64,000 nt of DNA from Tubiluchus corallicola (Eukaryota; Priapulida; Priapulimorpha; Priapulimorphida; Tubiluchidae): positions 248,001-312,000 of the forward strand of contig JAQGDQ010000232.1 of NCBI GenBank assembly GCA_030141605.1, read 5' to 3'. Under the pieces are notes generated by a model. The model was given only the letters and a program-made list of their open reading frames with translations. It was not told the DNA's origin and did not search any database. Both the position numbers and the translations under genes were made by a program. The stretch's first letter is position 1; each line of letters opens with the position of its first letter. Below, piece after piece: positions 34,671 through 46,200 of this stretch.

Positions 34671-36150
34671 TTTTTTTATGCGGATGTGTTAGACAAAAAT
34701 ATCTTGCCAAAACAGTAAAAATAACTGCTTACAATCTTTTTTACAATTACACCAGAACCTAGAGTACAGTCCCTTCTCATATTCATTTTAAATTTATCGA
34801 TAGATGGTGTAGTTATAGTGTCGGCTGAAAGTGAGTCCCATGGATGGGTCACACAAGAAGGAAAACAACGAAAACGTACAATACTTACTGACGACACCAA
34901 CTTCATTTAAATGGTAATGTGATCAGCGGCGACGGTAACTGGGGCTGTAAGCTTGGACAAGCTTGTGTTGTGCCACCCCCAATCTTCTTCAAGAACTCCT
35001 CCAAGTAGCAAGAACTCCTATTACAGTGGCAGAGTTTACCACTTCCTCTATTAACCAGTTCCAGATATTAATAACCCTTTGGTTAAAACTGTATTTCTTA
35101 AGACCAAGTCCACACCTTCTCATCACTAATTTTTTGGAGTAATTTCTTATGCTACTGTCATCACTAACAGTAAAAAACACATTACATTCCAGACTTTCCA
35201 GTCCATTCACAGTTCTAAAACATCAATCAGATTTGCTCTCAGTTGATTGTGTTCTAGGGGCATCAATCTGCATCTCTTCAGTTTTTGTTCATATGTTAAC
35301 TCTGCAAAACTCAGACAAGTTTGTAGCTTTCTGTGGCACACCTTCAAGCAATCTAATATCTTTCAACGTATAAGGTCTCCATGCCTGCATGCAGTAATCC
35401 AAGTGTCGTCTAACAAAACTTTTGTATAGTTTCACAATTACATCTTTGTCTGTGTTAACAAAAGACCTGTTTATCATGCCCAAAGTTCCGCTAGCCTTCT
35501 TGACTGCTTCCGTACGTTGACTGCTCGACTTTAGCGACTCATTTATTAACACTCCCAAATCTTAAACGTCAGTAGTATTCTCCAATCTCACGTCTCCCAT
35601 GAAGTAATGATAACATTATTAAAACCAAAATGAATGCACTCAAACTTCTCTGCTTTAAACAGCATTTGGCAGTCAAGTGACCACTCATACATTTTGCTCA
35701 AGTTTTCTTGTGTGGCAAAAGCTTCTTCAAAACTACCCACTGCTTTATAAATCTTCGTGTCATCAGCAAACTTTAGAATAGCACTGGAAATATTGTCATC
35801 GATGTTATTTATATAGATTAAAAACAAAACGTGTCTGAGTACAGATCCTTGTGGAACTCCGCTTACTACTTCACCCTACATATGACAACATATTTCCATA
35901 TACAACCATTCATTGTCTTCTTCCACACAACCATTGCTCAATCCATTTCAACACCTGACCATTCAGCAACAGCAAGCGTGTATTCAACTTTTGTTGGTTT
36001 GAGCACATAGTATTAACTGTTGACATCTTTTGGCCATTTATCATCTCATTCGTTGGCTTTCCGAGCTTTTCAAAACATGGTGTCACATCTACAGAGACTT
36101 GTTCTATTTTTCTGCTTGCTGAGAAAATACATAAAATAAAATGCATGCAG
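34670..36150 (-). pseudogene. Decayed LINE of CR1/L2-like type, reverse transcriptase and C-terminal part
   Basis: Minus-strand fragments in the correct order: NGQVLKWIEQWLCGRRQ (about 35912-35960), LFLIYINNIDDNI followed by KFADDTKIY (about 35755-35827), DLGVLINESLKSS, LYKSFVRRHLDYCMQAW and YTLKDIRLLE (about 35340-35560), then SFNQRVINIWNWLIEEVV near 35030-35080. These match the reverse transcriptase and C-terminal region of the CR1/L2-type LINEs common in aquatic animals. Frameshifts and stops separate the pieces. The 5' endonuclease part is absent. Confidence 0.9.
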
Positions 36151-36199
36151 ATCTTATTTCATGCTACTACATGTGGGAAACCATCGGCACAATGATTTC

Positions 36200-36497
36200 T
36201 TTAAATTATTTTTCTTGCAAAACTATTGTGATGGCTTTTTCACAAGTGTTGAGAAAATGTCTCCCTGAATTTTGACAACAGACAATGAACTGTTTTTGAT
36301 GAGATGATCTACTGTAAAACCTTTGTGCTGTTGTAGCGCAACAAAAAATCAAACTCATCTGGATAGCCAATCTTAACTCCACCAGCTGAGCTGCCAACTA
36401 GTATAGGTTGACATCTTATGTGATAGTTTTTGTCAAGAATTCTGTTAACAGCATGTAATGATTGAGTTATAGGTCGTTTGTACACACGATTGGACAC
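36200..36497 (-). pseudogene. Broken Mab-21/cGAS-like nucleotidyltransferase fragment
   Basis: The minus-strand frame 36309-36497 contains SLHAVNRILDKNY followed by ILVGSSAGGVKIGYPDEFDF. A GSS..G..PDEFDF pattern is the metal-binding nucleotidyltransferase signature of the Mab-21/cGAS-like receptor superfamily. The frame stops at 36309. A second frame right after it reads KNSSLSVVKIQGDIFSTLVK, and a third gives a KAITIVLQEK-like end, consistent with one coding stretch broken by small indels. Only the N-terminal part of the domain is present, next to a LINE. It could be an exon of a diverged gene, but I favour a pseudogene. Confidence 0.6.
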
Positions 36498-36837
36498 TAT
36501 TAAGTAGTATCAAAATTGCAGAATGCAAACTGATGCGTTGTGGTTAGAGGTGTTCTTAATTCAGGTTTGTGTTGGGATCAACATGGTTCAAGATTGGGGT
36601 ATTGGGGTTAGGGATGCTAATGCAAGTTTTGCTAAGCCATGCCCCCCTGCCTCAGACACATAGTCTTACTTGCTGATAACCGCCAGCATACAGAAATGCA
36701 ATGTACTTGTTCTAGTGAATATTGACATAAATCTGTTATATTATATCATACTTTGCCTAATTCATGTTTGTTATACTGTTATTTTGGTTTTATTGCAGAT
36801 TCGTGTAGTTTTATTGTAGTTTCCATCGAAGTTTAAC

Positions 36838-39216
36838 ATGTGGAGAATTGCGTTAGCTTTATTCTGCCTTGCAGGTATGTAAAATATAAATTTAACTAGA
36901 CCATGCATATCAGTAAATGACCTGCCTAATTTTTTAAAAATTCCTAATACACATCTGTGCCCATTGACTCAGAGGTCACCATTCCTATTTCCTATACCGT
37001 TTTGTGGTTACTTATATTAGGTACCTACCCTGTGAGTTTCAATATGTGCATGTAGAACTTCTGCGTGTAAATTTGAAATTGTCAAAGGATCCATTAAAAA
37101 TGCCGTGTGGATTAAATGAAATCAAGTAAACAAATTTTGGCTCTCTGACAGGTTTTTTTTAGATAATTGAACTGTGATAATAAGCCAGTTTTAATAAGCT
37201 GACTCACAGTTTTTCACTGCCTTCTTTATTCAGTTAATTAGCCATCACATTAATTGTTTATATAAACCATTACGTTTATTTTTTTTCTAGCTTGTCACAG
37301 TTCAGTTTTTAAAAATTTATTCTTGGGTTAAATGAAATAAAACCAATTAATTGTGAGCTGTGATCCTTATACACATCCACAGCCTACCACTAATTTCATA
37401 GGTCGTACTGTAGTATACGCTTGTATACACACCTCCATTAAATAACAAATCATTCTATAAGACTGCACATAGTACGATAACAATTGAGTGTATTTTCACT
37501 AATATTTCCTAGACATTGAAGTTTCAACAGACTGGAAACTTTTAAACAGAATTTGATGATGTTAAGTTGTGAAAAATTGTGTTAAAATGTGCACTTAACA
37601 ATGCCTAAGATTTTTTAAACGTATTTAGTATCTTGCATGTTAAATACAATCCTTTTGAGAAACTAATAAAAGGAACAGTTTCATCGATAAACTCTAGATG
37701 ACTATAAGGGATTGCAAATTGCTGTTAAGAACCGCTTGTATAAGAATTTTCTAAAACAGTTGAAGCTTTATAAAGATTATTAAGTGTCAGTTAGTATGTC
37801 TTCAATGGCTTTTGCATATATTTTTGCGGGACTTGCTGATTTTCTTTGTTTTTTAGCTATGGCATACTGTCATTGCCCAAACGGCCAAAAAAAGACATTT
37901 GGTTGTAATTTGATAAAAACAAAATGCCAGTGCGAACATGGTTGTGACAAGGAATTCCAGTTTACAACCAAAGAAGCATGCAAAACATGGAGATTTGAAG
38001 GTTTGTATTAATTACTGGCATATACAGTTTGTATTGGTCACTGATTTGTGACATTTTGTCAGCATAGACCTATTATTTTTGTTACACGCAATTAAACTGG
38101 AAAAGTCTGTCAGTTTGCAACAGCAATCTAGTGACTCCACTCATGATCTGAGGGTCTAGGTGACAGGATCTGTACTTTTGTAAGTTTCTTTGAATTTCGC
38201 TTCATAGTTGTTTTCAATATTATTAGTAACATAAATGTGTTCCCATTTAACATTGCTAATTGCTGCATATTTATGCAAAGTTTACATTTATTTACAGTCA
38301 AACCTCTTTATACCTTCTACTTTGGAACTGCAAAAAAGATGATGTTAACTGACTGGGGCATTATAATGAGGTGCATGATATACAAATACCGACATTTTGT
38401 TTTACGAAAAATATTGGTGTTAAGCGAGTAGGGCATTGTAATGATGTACATTTATACATATATGTCTATGCAAGTATTGACATTTTGTTTCACCAAAAAT
38501 ATGGGTGTTAAGCGAGGTTGGTATCTTAAAAGGGAGCGTTATAACAAGGTTTGATATAATTTAATCTGTGGCTAAGGAAAGATGTTAAAATTAAATTAAG
38601 CCTTACATACCCAGTTTTGGTGACAACATGGAAACATTACTTAATCACTAGACTCATTTCTCACACTGCAAGGCAAATTTATAACCTTAGATATTTTCAA
38701 ATTCAGGGAAACATCCAGGGAAGTCATAATTGGTATTGAAAAGCTCGGTTAACCTAATTTAGTCCATTAAAACAACTCTAGTTATCCAATAATTCCTTAC
38801 GTTGATAAGGGTGCATGAACCTGAAGTACTAACCAGTGTTATTATATACTTACTGCCAGTCCGTGCCTTCTATTTGGATGTTGTATTAATGTGAGAAATT
38901 ATTTGTCATTGGGCCAATTTTGTGTAACCTACTGTCCTACATAAAATTTGTGAAACAGTCTTTTAAGTTCACAGTTCATACATAAGAAATAGTTAATTAG
39001 TTAAGCACTTTAGGGAATAATAGTATTGTTGTTAATTTTTTGCAGCATTAAATGATCGTTGTTTGGAAAATCCCTGTTTACACAATGGTATTTGCAGTCA
39101 GATTCACTCTCCTCCTGGGTACAAGTGCAATTGTCATGGTACTGGATTCCATGGAAAACATTGTCAGCATTGTAAGTTTGTGAAAAGCTTTAAAATTCTT
39201 TAGTGATTTTGAAATT

Positions 39217-39255
<39 letters not shown>

Positions 39256-39642
39256 TGGCACTTGCATGTGCCTCAGCACCACTTTTTTGCTCTGTTTCAT
39301 ACTAAAATATTTTTCTAGGTCAAATTCCTGTCCCTAGGTTGGTGACCATTAAAGAAAGTAAATAAACTTGCTGAAAAGATTTATCTCTCCCATGAATTTC
39401 ATTCAAATAAGAACAAAAATGTAATTACATGTAATATCAAAAGTCCTTTTCTTTGTTCGTCATGGAATCTCCTAAAACTTACAACTGTAATTAAGTGTAA
39501 GAAAAATTCTGTTTTAGGTTATGTTTTTAAGTGTGCTTTTATATAATTATTAAACATTTTTTGTAATTTGTCTTTTGCAGCTTGTAATGCACTGACTGCA
39601 AACGATGCGGACAACTTTCCTGATGCCTGTGCTGTCGTTTAA
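36838..39642 (+). CDS. Small secreted Cys-rich/EGF-like protein, four exons, 122 aa
   Basis: Exons 36838-36874, 37857-38000, 39046-39171 and 39581-39642 join in one frame, and every intron is phase 1, as in shuffled extracellular modules. Exon 1 plus the first codons of exon 2 form a signal peptide (MWRIALALFCLA and onward). Exon 2 encodes a module with seven Cys (CHC, GC, CQC, GCD, AC) that I do not recognise. Exon 3 is an EGF-like domain: CLENPCLHNGICSQ, then YKCNCHGTGFHGKHC, with six Cys in standard spacing. Exon 4 adds a short tail with two further Cys ending ACAVV. No transmembrane segment or second EGF repeat is present. The donors (gtatgt, gtttgt, gtaagt) and T-rich acceptors are good. 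The function is unknown; a secreted ligand or matrix component is inference. Each exon is too short to stand out as an open frame. Confidence 0.85.
38295..38557. mobile_element. Small pogo/Tigger-like MITE in an intron of the EGF gene
   Basis: The left end CAGTCAAACCTCTTTATA is matched at the right by ataacaaggtttgata, an imperfect inverted repeat, next to TA. The interior carries repeated words such as tgttaagcgag. About 263 bp, non-coding. Confidence 0.65.
39220..39253. repeat. (TG)n microsatellite
   Basis: About 17 TG units starting 48 nt after the donor of the EGF exon. Confidence 0.97.
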
Positions 39643-39929
39643 GTTTATGATGTAATGTGGGATCTTCTACCACCTGTAAATCATTTAATGGTCAAGTTAT
39701 TGTAAACCAGGTTAGCTAACCTAGTCATACAGAATTCACTGTAGTGGGTATGTACATGTAGCACAAATGAACAAATTAATTTTTTATGATTAGCAAACTT
39801 ATTATTGATTGCATGTATTTTATTTTAATTATGCTGATTGTTAATTGATGCATCACAAAACACACCCGTTTTCCCAATTTTTTTAGTGTTGTGCAATTAT
39901 GCTGCATTGATTAATGCAGTTGCTTAGTA

Positions 39930-40407
39930 CAGTGGCCGCCGCTTATTATGGACACGGTTATTGTGGACAGCCGGTTATTGTGGACAACTCGCGAGGGACG
40001 GAATTTTCCCCTAATAAAATCCGCCGGTTAATATGGACAACCGCCGCTTAATATGGACAGCGAACATTCTTGGCACGTGAACCAGCCCTGCCAACCACGG
40101 CCTGCGCGCCCGCTCTGCTGCCTGTGTGAGTCATTGCATCAGTCAGTTCGACGTTTGCCGTGGCCTTGAGAGCTTCGAAACTGTGATAACTTCCTTCCGT
40201 TCAAGGTTGAGAGAAAAGTTTCCTGCCAAACAAACTCGTCTGACTTCTTTTTTTCAATAAAACAGGAGACGAGTTGATACAGACAGTTTTTTGCCTTTTT
40301 TAATGAAGGGGAAGGGTCTTCATGGGTCACTTCGCTTAATATGGACAGCCGCTTAATATGGACATACACTGCTGGCCCGAGGTGTCCACAATAAGCGGCG
40401 GCCACTG
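39930..40407. mobile_element. MITE with CAGTGGCCGCCGCTTATTAT termini (pogo/Tigger-like)
   Basis: The left terminus CAGTGGCCGCCGCTTATTAT and the right terminus ending ataagcggcggccactg are inverted repeats. Both abut TA, as in the Tc1-mariner-pogo superfamily. Variants of ttaatatggacagccg occur repeatedly inside both arms. 478 bp, GC-richer than the surroundings, and not coding. Confidence 0.9.
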
Positions 40408-43040
40408 TACTATGAATTGGGTAGATCTACCATTTTTGATTAGCCACAAGTGTACTTGCATGATAAGATTCTGACAACTGGTATACTGGTTGTATATTGT
40501 ATCATGGAAACAAGTCCATTTAATGTTGATCGCATGACTACTACAAATTCCCAAGTTTTGTTAGTCAAGAGTGGCTTTACTGATGTTTTACTCCATGCTT
40601 CTTTGCAGTAGGTTTATTTAGCTGATTGTTACTGCATCTCTGGTGTAATAGCAAGCTTGTGACATCTGGTGGATTTGAAAGACAGGTTTTTTTGCTATAA
40701 TAACTCAGGGAAAATTAAGAAAAAATGCAGCAGACTTCTGAATTCAAGACACAGCACGTGTAGTTTTTTTAACACCCACTTTTATAGTTTATATTGGTTG
40801 TTTACATCTTGAGATATTTTAAGTTGTAAATCGAAGTTTTAATCCCATTCAACAGTGAGATATTTTGCTATTCTAAAAACAAATTTTGAATTGAATGTAA
40901 AATTATTTAGCATTTTGTTTAATGGAATGGTGCTGTCTTTTACTGCATTTACATGTTGAATCTGTTTTTGCATTCAATGATCAATACTGTATATTAGATA
41001 GTGAAACATTATTCTTTACTATCACTGTGATGTATAAGGTTGTATAACCCTTTTACATATTTTTAATCTTAGGTAGATAGTAATCGACATCTCATGTAAA
41101 TTTACATTTGAATTTAAGAATGTGTTGAGTTAGACGTCTAAGTGAATCTCATATATCTTATTGGATAATCGCATTAGTTGTCGGTTTGTTCATAGTTAAA
41201 TGAATTAGTTGCTTTCTTACTGTTTATTATTAATATAATGAATGTGAGAAGGGCAATGTGTAATGACTGTTGTATTTTTACCAAGTTAGGGCTATACATT
41301 GTTAAGTGACAAGTAGCTTAAAGTCTGATTAATGCCATAGAAGATCTTGTTTTGTAACTATGGCAAAGTTTCATATCTGGTTTGTCTCATATCTTGCTCT
41401 TATGATGAAAGTTACCACGAATGACTATTAAATGCACCCAAGGATCTTTTTGTACTGTCGTTCTAAATGTTTGCTTACAATTCTGGCTGGTACTATTATA
41501 CAGGATAGAATATGCACTTAGCTGCAAGTAACCTGATCAAAAGCTCATAAAATATACTGTTGGGCTAGGTACATGTTTGCTGTACTAAGTCTAGGATCCA
41601 TACTATACTAAACGTTAATTAAATGTTTTTTATTTCTCTAGAACTACTTTTGTTTTATTTAAATGTGCAGAAGAAAACTTGTCAAAGTCACTTGTCTATT
41701 TTTTCAAATTTGATCCTATTCTGTGGTAACTTTATCATCACCTTTGTACAATTCTTATTACTTTTGTACATTTCTAGTTTATCCAGCTCCACCATTTCAT
41801 TTTATTAGAAAGTTTCCACAGGTTTTAAAAGAAACAATTGTTTTTTATAGTAAGAAGACATTAAAGATTAATTCTTGAATGTGCTTTTGTGTTTAGTCGA
41901 AGAAACCTCGAAAAGCAGATATATCGAGCCCATTACAATTAATGCCCCCAAAATGTCCCTTTCTATTTTTTAGGATAAAATTGTAAAAAACATTGGGGAA
42001 TCCATGTATAATCTTTGTTTTACTTTGTTGGTATTAATGAATGCCAAACTTATTAAAAAACAATTTTCTTTTCTTGTCTGTAAATCAAGTTTACTTTCTT
42101 TGCATGTGATTAAAGTATAAAGGTGCTATCCTGTATTTTGATAACTGCAGGTGCCTCTGTAAACTTACGATGCATTTACTTAAGTGTCACATTATGTACT
42201 TTAATAAATTTTATATAAACAACTTTTTTGCATTGTTTTTTTATGTGTTACATTTTTTGTTATAATGTAGTCAAATCAAGTTATTACACGTTTCAAGTGA
42301 CTTTTTATGTATGGGATTCGTGTACTTTTATGGGAATATAAATTTGATCAGTTTCACTGACAGCATTTTTTCTCACATAGTGCCGGCTGAAGATTTTATG
42401 AACAAGATTTATGAAAATATTTTAAAAGCCAAGCAAGTTGTTGCAGAGTTTTGTACATTATTCTTTTAGTAAGCAAACTGATAATCTAAAAATGTTATTA
42501 GTTTCATCATTTAAATACACATCAATAGTCAGAATACCAAAACTTGAAAGTGAACAGATTAGTAGCTCTTGGGAGAAATTCTCAACATTTGCAATGACAT
42601 AGAGCTGCACACATACTGATAATAACATCACTGAAAGCAGCTGTGGTGTCAGTATAGTGCAGTTTAATTTTTTGCATACAGCAAGCAAAAAATGAAGTCA
42701 TCCATTGTCAGCTACTGTGTTGGTCTGTAAGTGCTTCTGTTGAGCATAAACTCATTAAGGCAATATTTGTGTAAACAAATCAACAAAACTAAATATATTC
42801 ACGCATAAATACTTAGAGAAAAATTGGTAAATAGACAAAATTATATTAGCAAAATAAAAAGTCAAATAAATAAATAGCCAAAATAAATTCTTCTATGCTT
42901 ATTTATAATAGTATTGATATAACTTAATGTGTGACTGCATACATATAGCTTGTGCAACGAATACATTTATTAATAATTCAGTGTAGCTTATTTCAGCCTT
43001 ATATCTTATGTTTTCTTTGCAGACACAGTCTTCAGGATGT
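40408..43040. other. Long non-coding stretch, likely 3' UTR and intergenic DNA
   Basis: Between the stop of the EGF gene and the 3' end of the cadherin-like gene, which converge here. A plus-strand aataaa-type word near 42203 could be a polyadenylation signal. No family-like protein is seen; the plus-strand frame 41623-41808 is only a Leu/Phe-rich AT artefact. Confidence 0.5.
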
Positions 43041-43200
43041 TTAGAAAGAACTAGACTGACTTTCTTTACTTCTCTCGTTGGTGTTCTCCAGTGTACTTCG
43101 CAGCCTTTCCTGTACATTACCAGTGGCAGGCTCACTCGCAGAGACCTGCTGAGAGTCATTTGGTATTGTTTCATCAAATGTTTCAATAAAATTCAACTGA
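43041..43200 (-). other. Possible alternative C-terminal extension of the cadherin-like tail
   Basis: Immediately past the tail stop, the -1 frame reads LNFIETFDETIPND and then VSASEPATGNVQERLRSTLENTNERS-type acidic sequence before a stop at 43041-43043. Its composition equals that of the tail. An acceptor-like ctctcctcag lies right before it at about 43197. It may be an alternatively spliced end or the product of a 1-nt indel. Confidence 0.45.
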
Positions 43201-46200
43201 GGAGAGTATTTTCAAAATTCCCTGACATGCCTTCCAATATTTCCTGTGCATTGCCCTGCAAAGAATCCTGCATAGTGTCCTGCCGAGAATCTTCTTGTAT
43301 CGTCTCTTCAGGACTTTGATCTGTAAGAGTTGACTCAGGAAAGCAATGTTGTATTTGTTCAGTTATCTGGTTGAACATTGCTGATACACCTGGCATTTCG
43401 TGAACATCACCTGCAGCAGCTTCACTCACGAAATCCTGCTGAGAAGATTCATCTTTGTGCAGCATATCACTGTTTTGTGAATCTAATAGAAATTCCTGCG
43501 ATATTTCTACAGTAAAATTCTTGTGATGTGTTGTTGATGTTTCGTTTCTATCTTTGTCCTGTCCCTCACTTGGCGTTTCCTCTGTACTTTGCAAGGTATC
43601 GTTATTTTCAATGTGACATTCTATTGTTATATTATTTACATTCTTGTCTGCACTTTCAATGTTATTTACATTCTTATCTGTGCCTTCACTTGGTGTTTTA
43701 CCAGTATTTTGTCTAGTTTCATCATCTGCAGATTCTGTGATTGTTTCTAATAATGTTTCTCTTGATACCTTAGGAGAAACAGGAGGCAAGTCTTTTATAA
43801 ACACTGCTTCAACATATTTAAGTACATCTTTTTGTGGTACAATTTCAGCAGGTTCTACCAGATTTTGCAATTTCACCTGAGGGACTTTGTTGGCACTTTT
43901 GAATGCTGCTTCTTGCTTTTTGTCTTTGTTCTTTAGCTCATTTTCAGTTAGCATTTCTTGTTTAGCCACCTTTGCTTCTTCTATATTAGGTGCTTGATTG
44001 ATATCTTTGGAAGCTGCTGGCTTTTCTTTTTGATCAGGACTTTTGAGATCTTTTTTTTCTTTTGGAATGATTGGCAATTCCTCTTCACCAGTTGTCCCAC
44101 AAGCAAGTGGAATTTCAATTACACGGTCTGGCTCCTTTCCCGCTACCAATTTAGTATTTTCAGGCACTAGTGCTGTGGTCAAGTCATGCTTTTTTATGGC
44201 TTTTGGTTTGCTTAGGATGGCACTTTCAAGAATTTGTTGCCTTTCCATTTCTTTATATATTTTTCGTCTTTCCTCTTTACTTATTTCAGATTTACTAATT
44301 TTTCCCACAGTTGGAGATTTATTTCCTGATGTAGCAGTTCTTTTCATAGGTCTTGGTGATAGCAGTGCATTAGGATCATTTGAAGCCCCAAGCAGAGCAG
44401 TATGTTCTTTTTGCTTCTTTTTTCTCCAACTGAAAAAATAGTAATTTAGATTGATAGTTTAAGGTTGTGTATTGCTAAATAACTTCTTAAAGTTACACAG
44501 AGAAAGAAAATATTGATGTGTTACAAGATACACCCTGCTGATTAGGTAGAGCAAATCGACTACTGCACAAATTTTCGTCATAGTTGCTTGTAAGATTTGG
44601 AATGATGTGTCTGCTGTCATTTGGTTATTTAAGTTGAGTAATTTTTGTTATACCATTTTTGATTTATTTTGTCTCTAGATGGCTCATCATGACTGTTATT
44701 TTCTTATCCTTGGTTTTTAATAAGCTAACTGAAGGTGGATCCATCATTAATTGGTTGCTAGGAGTAGTCCAAAACCTTCTTTCCTTTGTACCAATTAACT
44801 CTCCATTAATCCCACTGTCAAAGACAACTGAGGTGTCAATACGTCAATCTGAGGTGCAGTCTTATTTTAGTATGGAAAAACTCTCATTTGCCATAATATT
44901 GATGGATGTACGCAGAATGTGATGCAATCTGTGCAGAACTAAGGTTATCGGTAAGATGTATCATTACTACATTTCCTAACCCCATTAATATTTAACTGTC
45001 TGCCATATGCTGATCATTAAGTTCTTGAAGTAAAGTTTTGGACATGTTAATATAGGAACAGAGGCCTGTTGACAAACTATAATCTAAGGCGCCTCGTACG
45101 AACCCTACTAATCTAACCTCTGCAATAGTATTGATGTATGTAGAGTCTGACACAGTCTGTGTAGAGTTAAAGTTGTCGGTAAGACGTAAGATACATTTCC
45201 TAACCCATGGATGAACATTAACTGTCTGTCGTATGCTGATTGTTAAGTTCTTGAAGTGAATCTTTGGTCTCGTAAAAAATAGGAACACAGGCCTGCCGAA
45301 GAACTACAATCTAAGGTGCTTTCTACCAATCTGCTTTTCTACCATCCCATCAATGCCTTGGGACTTACTTTGTGCAAATCCTGTACATTGTTGATAAATT
45401 ATATGTATAAATGCTGATTAAAAAACTGTTTTTGTCAGAGCATTAAAACCTTTTATTTTGCTATCATAAAGCAATTATAGCTGTGATCTACATCTTTCGA
45501 ACTTTATGATGTGAGTGGAGCTTTACTTTTAATAAACCAACAAAAATGTTGTTTTCTTTATAGCAATCCATACTGATTTGTGTTAATTTACATTTTATGA
45601 TTGAACATCGAAGTTATTTCTAGGAATTACTTGGCTGCCTACAGTAAACAGGTAATCAAGTACCGTTCACCATAGGGTTTGTATAATTTAAATATTTTGT
45701 CGAAAGTCCTTAGACCAAAATTCTGTCATGTTACATTGCTGATGCACTACAAAAGACGATGTACATTAGTTTGGTCAGCAATGACATTCTTTATAGTAAT
45801 GTAATAAAATTGTCTTATCTAATTTATACTCTATTTTCAAATGTCGCGTGATAACTGCCAAGGTTAGATTTGTGGTCTTCAAACACTGCAGTGGGAACTT
45901 TTGTGCTGGAATGTCTTGTCATTGATTCAATACTAATATAGTTGTATCACAATCGCCACCCATTTCACTTACTACGGAGACTTGTTGCCCAGAATTTGAT
46001 ATGTTCAGTATATGTGTGCTTGCATAGCAAAATCGTCCATAAATCAGCAAGTAAGGTTTTTTAGTTATTCAGATATCCTGAATCTCCATTTCATGAGGAT
46101 CTTTTCATACCAAGTTCATTGTTCTATGTTATTTCTAAGCTGAGATAATCAATGTTGAAGTCGAGCTGCAGGCTGCCCACTGAAAAACATAATCTTGAGA

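Noticed and set aside
37784-37856. Met-rich N-terminal extension to the Cys-rich EGF-gene exon
   Set aside because: This is intron sequence read through. A clean T-rich acceptor at 37856 and the phase-1 join to the signal-peptide exon explain the gene better.
42899-43186. 95-codon minus-strand frame after the cadherin tail
   Set aside because: It is out of phase with the acidic extension that covers the same bases, and its composition is unlike either the tail or any known domain.
44043-44441. Plus-strand frames opposite the acidic tail
   Set aside because: They are antisense shadows of the low-complexity tail exon, Phe/Leu/Ser-rich as expected from complementing Lys/Glu codons.
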